A DNA stretch of 34,187 nt from Euryarchaeota archaeon UBA256. GTDB lineage: Archaea > Thermoplasmatota > Poseidoniia > Poseidoniales > Poseidoniaceae. A program made the translations under genes and the position numbers. A model generated the notes under the pieces. The model searched no databases. It was not told where the DNA came from and saw nothing but the letters and a program-made list of their open reading frames with translations. The stretch is taken from positions 8,667 through 42,853 of the forward strand of contig DACE01000020.1 in NCBI GenBank assembly GCA_002494645.1, given 5' to 3'. Below, in pieces: positions 18,975 to 26,973 of the stretch (positions within the stretch are counted from its first letter, which is position 1; each line of letters starts with the position of its first letter).

Positions 18975-19676
18975 ATGAAGCAGAGGGTGAGTGAGGGCTT
19001 GCTTTTCTTGGGTTTCACTGGGATTGCTTCCACCCTTCTACTGGCCTTGCTGTGGGCCCCAAGCGTATCCCTTGAGGCTTTTGAATCGCCTGCAGCGCAA
19101 CGGATTTTCTACTGGCATGTTCCCGCCGCGTGGGCCGCATTCATTGCTTTTGGAGCATTGTTCATCGGCTCTGCAGGTTGGTTGTTCAAACGCTCCGAAG
19201 TCATGTGGCGGCTGCATACCGCAGGAGCCGAAGCAGGCCTTGCCACCGGGCTGATGACCGTCTGGTCAGGTTGTGTTTGGGGCGCAGCGGAATGGGGTAC
19301 TCCGTGGGATTGGACGGACGTCCGCCTCAACACCTTTGGCTTGCTTACTCTTCTTGCTGTGTACTTGGTATTAGGCCGTTCGAGCCAACCTGACGGCGTA
19401 GAGACGCGAGATACGTTCGCTGCTTTCGGACTTTACGGCTTCGTCTTGGTCCCACTCACCTATGTGGCAACTCGTATCTGGTCCATTCGCCATCCTGGCC
19501 CCGTTGTAGGAACTGGTGATGAAGGATCCATCAACGGTGACATGGGGCTTGTGCTGCTGCTTGGAGCACTATCGTTTACTGTCTTCATCATCGGTCATAT
19601 CATGAACTCCATGCATGTGACATCACTTGAGCAGAGGCTTGAACGGCTTCAGGCAACGATGGACAAGGTGATTTGA
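18975..19676 (+). CDS. ccmC: CcmC, haem-handling protein of cytochrome c maturation
   Basis: CcmC binds haem at the outer face of the membrane and passes it to CcmE. This 233-residue protein has six hydrophobic segments. It carries YWHVPAAW in an early loop (external His about 49), the tryptophan-rich WGTPWDWTDVRLN that corresponds to the WWD haem-binding signature, and a second external His in IRHPGP (about 175). Length and topology match bacterial CcmC. It lies 40 bases after the ATPase fusion gene and its stop codon directly abuts the CcmD start. CcmE, CcmF and CcmH are not in the window. Confidence 0.9.
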   Translation: MKQRVSEGLLFLGFTGIASTLLLALLWAPSVSLEAFESPAAQRIFYWHVPAAWAAFIAFGALFIGSAGWLFKRSEVMWRLHTAGAEAGLATGLMTVWSGCVWGAAEWGTPWDWTDVRLNTFGLLTLLAVYLVLGRSSQPDGVETRDTFAAFGLYGFVLVPLTYVATRIWSIRHPGPVVGTGDEGSINGDMGLVLLLGALSFTVFIIGHIMNSMHVTSLEQRLERLQATMDKVI

Positions 19677-19829
19677 ATGGAAGGAATGTCCTATTTGGCC
19701 ATCGCCTACTTTGGTATGCTCGTCGCCATCGCCCTATGGACCTATACCGTGGTGCAGCGCAGTCGTCGCTTAAGCCAACGAATCGAAGCACTCGAAGGTG
19801 CGATAACAGGGCGCTTCGAGTCTGAATGA
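19677..19829 (+). CDS. ccmD: CcmD-like small membrane protein
   Basis: This is a 50-codon gene whose ATG directly follows the ccmC stop codon. It encodes one hydrophobic helix (SYLAIAYFGMLVAIALWTYT, residues 5-24), then a basic stretch (QRSRRLSQR) and a Glu-rich end. That is the layout of CcmD, the single-pass protein that helps the CcmABC complex release holo-CcmE. CcmD sequences are short and poorly conserved, so position behind ccmC and topology carry most of the weight. Translational coupling with ccmC is likely. Confidence 0.75.
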   Translation: MEGMSYLAIAYFGMLVAIALWTYTVVQRSRRLSQRIEALEGAITGRFESE

Positions 19830-19916
19830 ACCTGAGCGTACAAAAGGCACCTTCTATTCTTGCTTTGAGCGAACACGTTCAAAGGTGGTAAGCGAGCCCC
19901 TTCAACGGGGAGATAC
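19830..19916 (+). other. Short intergenic region before nmd3
   Basis: These 87 bases separate ccmD from nmd3. I see an imperfect palindrome GAACACGTTC (19871-19880), a short CCCC/GGGG hairpin (19897-19910), and a GGGGAG that could act as a ribosome binding site four bases before the nmd3 ATG. There is no convincing TATA box. None of these elements is strong enough to name as a regulator site. Confidence 0.3.
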
Positions 19917-20996
19917 ATGACTGGGCGTCTCGGAGGTGAGTTTTGCCTGGTCTGCGGCGCTGATCCGCCTCTCTTTGGCGACCGGATGTGCGAACCGTGC
20001 ATGCGTATTCGTACCACATTGGCCAAAGTGCCTGAAAACGTCCCCTGGGTTCGTTGTGCACGATGTGGTATCGTAGAAATTGACGGAAAGTGGGAAAACA
20101 CCACTGATAGCGAAGTCTGGGATGAATTACTGCATCGGAATTTAGTCGTTCATGAGCGGGCTGAATCGATTGTATTGGGCATGGAATCTAAAACTGTTTC
20201 AGACCGGCACACCCTCTTATACATCCAAATTGAGGGTGTAATTGACAACCTTCTTTTCGAGGAAGAACACACCATGCGCGCCCGAATGGCCAACGGTGTT
20301 TGCTTGACATGCACGCGCCGGGCCGGCAATTACTTCGAAGCCACGGTACAGTTGCGGTCCAGTGCTCGAAGACTTTCGGAAGAGGAATTTACAAAATTGA
20401 GAACGACCCTCGATGATGTCCTTGACAAATTATCTGACGACCCGATGTTCTTCATCACTTCCGAAGGAGCCGTCACCGGTGGCTATGATGTGGTTCTGGG
20501 CAGCAAAGGACTTGCACGAGCGTGGGGGCGTCACCTCATCTCAGAGTACGGAGGCATGGTAGTAGAAACCAATTCAACCGTAGGAAGAAAGGACGGTGTC
20601 GACGTCACCCGCCTCACGCTTTTGTATCGCAAACCCGGATATGAAATCGGAGATGTCATCGCTTGGAGAGGTCATACGTGGCGACCGACATCGTGGACCA
20701 AGGAGGGGGCAATTATGGAACGTGTTGACCGCCGGGAACGTACGGGAGCGAGTTGGAGGGACCTTGAGCAGGCCAAGGTCGTCGCTCAACTTCCCGAACT
20801 GGTCCGGGTTGATTTTGTAACAGAAGATGCATCGGTTGGAGAATTCCTCGACCCATTGAACTGGAGCATGGAGTCCGTCCGTCTGCCTTACGACCATGAA
20901 GCGGGTCGCAAGGGGTTGCTTGTACGCAAAGATGATGCGTGGTTAGCCCTCCCTCATTTTGCCATAGACCTACCCGAGGCCGAGGAGGAATCATGA
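19917..20996 (+). CDS. nmd3: NMD3 family 60S/50S ribosome biogenesis protein
   Basis: Eukaryotic NMD3 is the adaptor for nuclear export of the 60S subunit. Archaeal homologues lack the export function and are thought to act in large-subunit maturation. The 359-residue protein starts with the conserved treble-cleft zinc region: paired cysteines at 10/13, 25/28, 47/50 and 129/132. It continues through the conserved GNYFEATVQLR segment and a central domain with GGYDVVLGSKGLARAWG. The C-terminal export signals of the eukaryotic protein are not expected and not seen. Its last bases overlap the start of the PGI/PMI gene (ATGA), so the two are probably translationally coupled, although no metabolic link is obvious. 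Confidence 0.9.
   Translation: MTGRLGGEFCLVCGADPPLFGDRMCEPCMRIRTTLAKVPENVPWVRCARCGIVEIDGKWENTTDSEVWDELLHRNLVVHERAESIVLGMESKTVSDRHTLLYIQIEGVIDNLLFEEEHTMRARMANGVCLTCTRRAGNYFEATVQLRSSARRLSEEEFTKLRTTLDDVLDKLSDDPMFFITSEGAVTGGYDVVLGSKGLARAWGRHLISEYGGMVVETNSTVGRKDGVDVTRLTLLYRKPGYEIGDVIAWRGHTWRPTSWTKEGAIMERVDRRERTGASWRDLEQAKVVAQLPELVRVDFVTEDASVGEFLDPLNWSMESVRLPYDHEAGRKGLLVRKDDAWLALPHFAIDLPEAEEES
20982..20988 (+). promoter_or_regulatory. Strong Shine-Dalgarno sequence for the PGI/PMI gene
   Basis: GAGGAGG lies inside the end of nmd3, four bases before ATG 20993 and seven before ATG 20996. The spacing slightly favours the second ATG. It shows that this organism uses Shine-Dalgarno initiation inside operons as well as leaderless starts elsewhere. 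Confidence 0.6.
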
Positions 20997-22090
20997 TGGA
21001 GCATGAACATGAACCGACGCTCATTGATTTAGCAGAGCGTTATGATTCCGAGGACATCATCGACTTTACTCGTTCTTTCGTTGATGACCTACGCGGAGGC
21101 TTTGAAGCCGTCAACCATGAACGATTTCCATGGCTGTCAACTCTTCGCCAAGCTCCCTGGTCGGGCGTCATTTGCCTTGGCATGGGGGGCAGCGCTGCTG
21201 GTGGTGACTTCTTGAGGGCACTCACCGATTCAAATGGAAGTTGCCCTGTATTCGTATCGAGAGGCTACAATCTACCGGCATGGTTTGATGCAACGTGGTT
21301 GGTACTCGCTACCAGTCATAGCGGGAACACCGAAGAAACGGTCACAGCCGCTCAAACAGCCCTTGGAAAAGGAGCAACGGTCATCGTGATCGCATCCGGG
21401 GGACACCTCGCAGGATTGCCTGAAACTTCGGACCGTTGCCATTTGATTCCCACCGTCGGAGGCCAACCCCCGCGAACTGCCTTTGGACATATTTTCAGTC
21501 GCCAACTTGCTTGTTTGGAGTATCTCGGCCTTCTTCCTCGGATGGCCGATGAACATCGGGACGCTATGCTGCTTCGACTCCAGCAGCATAACGAACACTT
21601 TGACATCCTCAAGGACCCTGAAGGCGATATCGCTTTACTTGCTTCAAGCCTCATGGAGCAACCCATCGCTGTAATTGGGCCTCAAGAATTGGCACCGGCA
21701 CTCACTCGGTTCAAGAATCAAATGAATGAGAATGCGGCCCGCTTCGTTCGCACCGGCGTATTGCCTGAAATGAATCACAATGAAAGCGTTGCTTGGGGTG
21801 GAATCGGAGACGATGCAGACCCTGAAGCCTCCAATCAAGCCTTGTTGCTCTTGACATGGGAGGGCATGCTTCCACGCGTCCGTCAGAGGCTTGATTGGAT
21901 GGTCGCTCATGCTTCAACTGAAACTGCATGGAACCTCACCGGAGAAGGCGAGACACTGCTCGAAGTTTTGCTCTACCATTGTATGGTGATGGACTGGTTA
22001 TCGACCGCTCTGGCCTTACTCCATGGAAAAGACCCTGCGGCCATAGCTCCTATTTCATCACTCAAGGCTCACTTGGATTCAATTCAATAA
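20993..22090 (+). CDS. Bifunctional phosphoglucose/phosphomannose isomerase
   Basis: The archaeal/bacterial PGI/PMI family interconverts glucose-6-P, mannose-6-P and fructose-6-P, feeding glycolysis and the sugar nucleotides used for glycosylation. The 365-residue protein has two SIS domains, with GMGGSAAGG at 63-71, SHSGNTEET at 108-116 and QPPRTAFGH at 158-166. The catalytic PEMNHNE is at about 258-264, with the Glu and His expected for isomerisation. Length suits the family. ATG 20993 overlaps the nmd3 stop; ATG 20996 is an equal candidate. The stop overlaps the convergent M23 gene by seven bases. Confidence 0.92.
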   Translation: MMEHEHEPTLIDLAERYDSEDIIDFTRSFVDDLRGGFEAVNHERFPWLSTLRQAPWSGVICLGMGGSAAGGDFLRALTDSNGSCPVFVSRGYNLPAWFDATWLVLATSHSGNTEETVTAAQTALGKGATVIVIASGGHLAGLPETSDRCHLIPTVGGQPPRTAFGHIFSRQLACLEYLGLLPRMADEHRDAMLLRLQQHNEHFDILKDPEGDIALLASSLMEQPIAVIGPQELAPALTRFKNQMNENAARFVRTGVLPEMNHNESVAWGGIGDDADPEASNQALLLLTWEGMLPRVRQRLDWMVAHASTETAWNLTGEGETLLEVLLYHCMVMDWLSTALALLHGKDPAAIAPISSLKAHLDSIQ

Positions 22091-22704
22091 AGCGGCCCGC
22101 AAATCAGCCGTGGATCTGGAAATCGTTGAAGGGCATCATCTCGATTGTTCGGGCGTACGACGCCGGGTAAATCACCGTTTTCTGGAGGGGTCCAAGACAT
22201 TTGCACGTGGACATGAGGGGGCCAACCGCCGTTTTCATGTTCATGGCCGAGTTGTGCAATGACCTCGCCGGGCTCGAAGGTATCACCTACCGACCAATGT
22301 TGAAGACTTTTCCAACTGAGATGTCCATACAGAACCCAAAATGTGCGGAGGGGGCCCTTACACGGTCCTCCGATGGAATCGGGTAACGGAAGGTGGTGTT
22401 CGGTAATGAGGGTTGGTCCGTACGAGCCTGGTTCATCGTTCATGGCAATGGCGTAGATCCTGCCCGCTCCAAAGGCATAAACGGGCGTCTCAGCGGGTGC
22501 GCCGAGGTCCAAACCCACATGGTGTGTGCGTTCACCCTCAAACAATTCAGTGGTGTACATCATCGGACGGTGTTCATCATAACGGCCCACCGAATAGACA
22601 TACGGTGCTTTCCATCCGTCTGGAGAAGGGCGCGAAAAGTCATGAACCCAATAGGCTTCATCAAAAACAATCGTTGGATGAAACGCGGGCGAGGGTTCAT
22701 CCAT
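22084..22704 (-). CDS. M23 (LytM-type) metallopeptidase-like protein, no signal peptide
   Basis: The 206-residue protein carries the M23 zinc-site pattern: H-x3-D at His62/Asp66 (HVGLDLG), YGHLS with His128, and HxH at His164/His166 (PHVHVQ). A conserved NGGWPP motif precedes the HxH. In bacteria M23 enzymes usually cut peptidoglycan cross-links, but archaea lack murein. No signal peptide or membrane segment is visible, so the protein should be cytosolic. The YGPT...YGHLS...NGGWPPH pattern resembles the M23 module found in some multidomain aminotransferase/phosphotransferase proteins (from memory). Activity on another substrate, or a non-peptidase role, is possible. No TATA box or Shine-Dalgarno sequence supports the start. 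Confidence 0.85.
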   Translation of the reverse strand: MDEPSPAFHPTIVFDEAYWVHDFSRPSPDGWKAPYVYSVGRYDEHRPMMYTTELFEGERTHHVGLDLGAPAETPVYAFGAGRIYAIAMNDEPGSYGPTLITEHHLPLPDSIGGPCKGPLRTFWVLYGHLSWKSLQHWSVGDTFEPGEVIAQLGHEHENGGWPPHVHVQMSWTPPENGDLPGVVRPNNRDDALQRFPDPRLICGPLY

Positions 22705-22776
22705 GTAATGCAGACGGGGGGTTTCTACTTGAGGTTTCGCAGAATACTCAAGTCATGCCTGTGACGAGCATCCTTC

Positions 22777-25080
22777 ATGCTCGGTAGCATTGTCGTCCTT
22801 TTGGCGCCAAGTTTGCTGCCGGGTTGGGCGCTTGCTTCGGTGCTGGACGGTAGTGGAGACCGGGTGCGGAAGGCGTTGCTCTCACCTGCGCTTGGATTGC
22901 TGTTGCTGTACGGCGTTTCAGGAGTACTTCTCTTGCTCAACATGTGGTCATTATGGAGCATCATCATCGCCTACGTCATCCTCAATATCGTAGCCTGGAG
23001 GCTGGTCCATGTACGCCATGAAGAAGTCGCTCAACGCAGTCATTGGCAGCGTCTTGAAGCGGCGATGCACGGTGAAGTAAGCGAAACCATTACCACGACC
23101 ATTAGCGAAGAAGCGAGAGTACAACTGGAGTTCCAACAGACGCGTCATCTCCCGTTGATGGCGGTGAGTATTGCTGTTGCTTTGATCGCCTTGCTCAGTC
23201 CATTTCTGCAAAAATATCCATTTGGTGTCGACTGGATCGGGTTCGCAGTTCTCAGTCAGCAGATTGCAACCGATGGTAACTTGATGTTGAGTGGGACCAA
23301 CGAAGGGTTTTGGACCTATCCACCTGCTTTTCCATCACTTGCTTCCCTGTTGGTTTTGACAACGGGAATCGATGCAGGACAAGCCGTTTTTCATCTGGGC
23401 CACTATACTCTTTTTGCCCTTCTCATCGGCCTCATGGGCGCCTTTGACCGTCACGGTTCTGGCGCTTATGCCGTTTTGTCAATGGGGCTCGGGTTGGGCT
23501 TATTTGCCAAGACTTTCGATTCCGGCTACCCGAGCATGGCCAGTCAACTCGGCCTCATCGTGGGCGTATTGGTACTCCTTCGCCCGAGCCATGAACGGCA
23601 ACGACACCACACAATCGGCCTTTGCATGGCACTGGTATGCATCGCCATGATCCATCCCACGGGAGCCATCTATCTGGCCCTCTTCATGCTCAGTCACATC
23701 ATTCATGGATTCAAACTGAAAGACGAAGAGCAACAGGAGTTGGTACGTCGCTTCGCCTACGTGGTCTCAGCCTTCATCACCATTGGCTTTGCCATCGCTC
23801 TGATCGTGATCGCTCCACGCTTATTCGAAGAGGCAGTATTCTCTGAATATGGGTGGCAGGGTGGTCGTCCGCTTTTGGTTTACAACGGAGTTCTCCTCTT
23901 GCTTGGTGGCTTTGCAGCCGTTGGTTTGAGGGCGACCTTAGAGGCGCGGGTCATCACAACATGGTTTGCATGCCTGTGGTTGCTCAGTTGTGTTCATTTG
24001 GTAGAAGGGTTGCAAAATATCCCACTGCTTTCACTTCTCTCCTACACACTTTATTCCATGGCACTTCATGCATTTCATGTTCCCCTAGCACTCTTGGTGG
24101 CCCTTTGGTGGTCACCCAATAGCAGATTAACGCCCTTCGTTGAAGACATGCAGGTTCGATGGCCCTCAATGCCAGAACCCGTGAGCCTTGTCGTCTTGAG
24201 TGGCGTGTTGTTGGGTGCATTGGTGGCTCCAGCGATCGCACTCAGTTTGGCACAACATGAAGAATTGATGTCCGTGGCACCTGGCGATGATGCTCTGCGA
24301 GACCGGCTTGGTGAACTGAAGGGTATGATTTACACAGAAAACATGCATTGGGGCTATGTTTGGAATGCTCCGGAGGGAGTTGAGACAACATCGATACCGA
24401 CCCTCGGTCTTGTGTACTTGACCGAGGGAGAACAAAGCAACGCTACACGGGCGATTTATGCAAATAATATCAGTTATTTCCAATCCATGGAGATGAACCA
24501 TGCCCTCACCTCTCCTCTTGGCACCATTCAATGGGAGCTGGCAGTTTCGCCCTATTGGCAACGACTCATTGAGGTCGACGGAGCGGCCTTGTGGGTGCTC
24601 ATGCCGGATGGGGATGGTGATGTCAGTGTCCTTCATGGCCTTGATAGTGAGGATTGCCCCGCTTGTGTCGCTCGCCTTGACCCGTGGCGAGAGCACCGAT
24701 TTAGAGACCCGATGGCTTTGGGAGATGAACGCGTATTCCTCGCCGAAGGTACTGAGGCACAGGTCAAAGTCTCTTCAACAAATCCTGCGAGCAAGTTATG
24801 TTTGACCTACGAAGTCATCGGGCAGGTCGAAGGCCTCTATGTGCAATCTAGCAACGGACTTGAACGTCCCTTTCACGCCTTGAGGCAAGATGCTGGCTAC
24901 CATCAAGGATGTTTTGACCTCGATGCTGAAGGCACAATTGAGCACCTCAATATTTCTTGGAAGGCTGATGAACCCACGCGTTGGGTCAACCCACTCGGTT
25001 TATCTGGCAGAGATGACGTTCTAATTGACCGAACTGGAGTCAAGTTCCACTGGATTGAATGGCAGGGTGTGGACGCATGA
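22777..25080 (+). CDS. Polytopic membrane protein, probable GT-C-type glycosyltransferase
   Basis: This 767-residue protein has about 10-12 hydrophobic segments up to residue about 500, followed by a soluble, probably external domain of about 260 residues. An acidic residue lies in a short loop after an early membrane helix (KYPFGVDWIGF), a common place for the catalytic Asp of GT-C enzymes, which use dolichyl-phosphate-linked sugars. A further aromatic loop, EGFWTYPPAFPS, follows. The stop overlaps the next gene, a dolichyl-phosphate-sugar-synthase-like GT2, as ATGA, so the pair plausibly makes and then uses a lipid-linked sugar. I do not recognise a named family. The GT-C assignment is inference from topology and neighbour. 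The start at 22777 gives an immediate hydrophobic segment. Confidence 0.6.
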   Translation: MLGSIVVLLAPSLLPGWALASVLDGSGDRVRKALLSPALGLLLLYGVSGVLLLLNMWSLWSIIIAYVILNIVAWRLVHVRHEEVAQRSHWQRLEAAMHGEVSETITTTISEEARVQLEFQQTRHLPLMAVSIAVALIALLSPFLQKYPFGVDWIGFAVLSQQIATDGNLMLSGTNEGFWTYPPAFPSLASLLVLTTGIDAGQAVFHLGHYTLFALLIGLMGAFDRHGSGAYAVLSMGLGLGLFAKTFDSGYPSMASQLGLIVGVLVLLRPSHERQRHHTIGLCMALVCIAMIHPTGAIYLALFMLSHIIHGFKLKDEEQQELVRRFAYVVSAFITIGFAIALIVIAPRLFEEAVFSEYGWQGGRPLLVYNGVLLLLGGFAAVGLRATLEARVITTWFACLWLLSCVHLVEGLQNIPLLSLLSYTLYSMALHAFHVPLALLVALWWSPNSRLTPFVEDMQVRWPSMPEPVSLVVLSGVLLGALVAPAIALSLAQHEELMSVAPGDDALRDRLGELKGMIYTENMHWGYVWNAPEGVETTSIPTLGLVYLTEGEQSNATRAIYANNISYFQSMEMNHALTSPLGTIQWELAVSPYWQRLIEVDGAALWVLMPDGDGDVSVLHGLDSEDCPACVARLDPWREHRFRDPMALGDERVFLAEGTEAQVKVSSTNPASKLCLTYEVIGQVEGLYVQSSNGLERPFHALRQDAGYHQGCFDLDAEGTIEHLNISWKADEPTRWVNPLGLSGRDDVLIDRTGVKFHWIEWQGVDA

Positions 25081-25817
25081 GCAAAAGCCATGAAGACACG
25101 CGTCCTAGCACCACCATGCAACACCTCGTTGTCCTCCTCCCCGTGCTCAATGAAGCACTTGGTTTGGACTGGGTGCTCAAACGGCTTCCAAACGAGGCTC
25201 TCAAGGCCATGAAGTTCTCTGTATCCGTGCTGGTGATGGACGGTCATAGCACGGACCAAACCAGTGAGGTCGCTGAAGAGCATGGCGTCCATTTTCTTGA
25301 ACAGTATGGCCATGGCAAGGGCAGTGCTATTCGACATGGCTTTCGCGAAGCCCTCAAGATGGGGGCGGATGTTGTAGTCATGCTGGACGCCGATGGCACC
25401 TATGCACCATCAGAAATGACCAAACTCATCGCTCGTCTTAATCGCTATGATGTTGTTATTGGAGACAGGCTCAGCGGTGACATCGCCCCAAATGCCATGA
25501 CGAGAATGAATTTCGTCGGCAATCATCTCCTCACTTGGTTCGCAACCGCTCTTTATGGTGTGACAACACAAGATGTCTGTTCAGGATATTGGGCCTTCAG
25601 TCAACGAAGCATGGAGAAACTGATTCTCAACAGCGTTTCCTTCGAAATCGAGGCTGAAATGTATGCCAATATGGTTCATCAAGACATTTCATTCGGCTAT
25701 CATCCCATCTCGTATGGTCCCCGTATCGGAGAAGCGAAGCTGGGCTCTACCGCAGATGGCTGGAAGATTCTGCGCAAATTGGTCACACGACGCATTCTCC
25801 CCGAGCCTACCCTCTGA
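25077..25817 (+). CDS. Family 2 glycosyltransferase, dolichyl-phosphate hexose synthase-like
   Basis: DPM1/DPG-type enzymes transfer mannose or glucose from a nucleotide sugar to dolichyl phosphate on the cytosolic face. The 246-residue GT-A-fold protein shows LLPVLNEA (20-27), VMDGHSTDQT (53-62), the GKGSAIRHGF motif (80-89) and the metal-binding DAD (104-106). GDRLSG and CSGYWAF acceptor-region motifs follow. There is no C-terminal membrane domain, so it resembles the soluble or peripheral class. ATG 25077 overlaps the stop of the membrane protein gene, which supports this start over an upstream one. The donor sugar cannot be read from the sequence. Confidence 0.85.
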   Translation: MSKSHEDTRPSTTMQHLVVLLPVLNEALGLDWVLKRLPNEALKAMKFSVSVLVMDGHSTDQTSEVAEEHGVHFLEQYGHGKGSAIRHGFREALKMGADVVVMLDADGTYAPSEMTKLIARLNRYDVVIGDRLSGDIAPNAMTRMNFVGNHLLTWFATALYGVTTQDVCSGYWAFSQRSMEKLILNSVSFEIEAEMYANMVHQDISFGYHPISYGPRIGEAKLGSTADGWKILRKLVTRRILPEPTL

Positions 25818-25863
25818 GGGAATCAATCCAAGACCTCAAAACATCGGTGCAAATGCGGATACC

Positions 25864-26919
25864 ATGCACAGGGTCAAGGCCATCGTACTCGGTGCGGGCG
25901 GCTTGGTTGGGCAACGGCTTCAACAGCGGCTGGTGAATCATCCAATGTTTGAACTTTCAGCCGTATCGGGAAGTCCTTCATCTGCTGGTCTGCAGCTCAG
26001 TGACGTTCCATGGCGATTGGATGAGCCACGCCCTGCATTGCCTGAAGTCATCGTCATGGATTCCAATGCTTCAGATTTGGTTCAACAATGCCGTGCACTG
26101 CAGATTGAGTACGCCTTCTCTGCGTTGCCGTCATCCATTGCGGTCGACGTTGAGAAAAACTTGGTGAACGGAGGCATCACCGTATTTTCAAACGCAAGCG
26201 CCTACCGTCGAGTTCAGAACATCCCCCTCATCATCCCAGAGGTCAACCCTCATCATTATGTGGAATGTCATCATTACTGCGCCACCAACTGCACCCTCAT
26301 ACCCCTCGCTCTTCCCGTTGCGGCCATCGCCAAGGCGGCGAAGGTCCAATCCGTCAAGATGCGTAGCGAGCAAGCGCTGTCCGGAGCAGGGTGGTCACTC
26401 CTCTTTGACGAGGAGGCTTTGGCAGGTCACCTCAATCCTATCATCGAAGGTGAGGCGGAAAAAACTGAGGCGGAATTGCTTCACGTTTTGGGGACGCTCT
26501 TTGGGCAATCGGTCTCACCTGCTGAAATGAGAGTTGAAATCAACTGTGAGCGCGTCTCAAGACCCAATGGCCACCAGGTATTCGTTGAACTCGTCACCGA
26601 GGAACCACTGACTGAGGAGCAAATCATCGATGCGTTTCGGATGTTGGGTTTGGAAGGGGAGTTACCCAGTCGCCCAAATCAGGCAATTCACGTGGTTGAA
26701 CGTATCGATGTCGACCAACATCTGTGGAGTGATGGAACATCATTCAGTCAGCACCCTCAACCGAGCACGGACCTGAAAACGGGGATGGCTATTGTTGTCG
26801 GCGACCTGTCGGTGGAGGGGTGCCAAATTTCCTTCAATGCCTACTCGCACAATACCGTGCGTGGGGCTGCCGGAGGCGTCGTCTATTTGGCTGAATTTGT
26901 CCTCGCCAATGCTTCGTGA
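25864..26919 (+). CDS. asd: Aspartate-semialdehyde dehydrogenase
   Basis: This enzyme reduces aspartyl phosphate to aspartate semialdehyde with NADPH, at the branch to lysine, threonine and methionine. The 351-residue protein starts with a Rossmann motif LGAGGLVGQR (9-18). SALPSS, FSNASAYR and PEVNPHH lead into the catalytic Cys143 in ATNCTLIPLALP. The active-site His237 lies in RVSRPNGHQVFVEL, in the pattern of the archaeal/fungal-type enzyme. The ATG at 25864 gives a normal N-terminus; the open frame extends further upstream, but into the GT2 gene. The gene is separate from other amino acid genes, with no obvious operon partner. Confidence 0.93.
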   Translation: MHRVKAIVLGAGGLVGQRLQQRLVNHPMFELSAVSGSPSSAGLQLSDVPWRLDEPRPALPEVIVMDSNASDLVQQCRALQIEYAFSALPSSIAVDVEKNLVNGGITVFSNASAYRRVQNIPLIIPEVNPHHYVECHHYCATNCTLIPLALPVAAIAKAAKVQSVKMRSEQALSGAGWSLLFDEEALAGHLNPIIEGEAEKTEAELLHVLGTLFGQSVSPAEMRVEINCERVSRPNGHQVFVELVTEEPLTEEQIIDAFRMLGLEGELPSRPNQAIHVVERIDVDQHLWSDGTSFSQHPQPSTDLKTGMAIVVGDLSVEGCQISFNAYSHNTVRGAAGGVVYLAEFVLANAS

Positions 26920-26973
26920 TTTCAATTCGGCATGCCTAAAACACCGTTCCCCTTCCAGTGAACAGGTGCGCCA

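Noticed and set aside
19868..19910. Palindrome and hairpin before nmd3 considered as operator or attenuator
   Set aside because: The arms are only four base pairs and the sequence matches no known archaeal regulator site that I can name.
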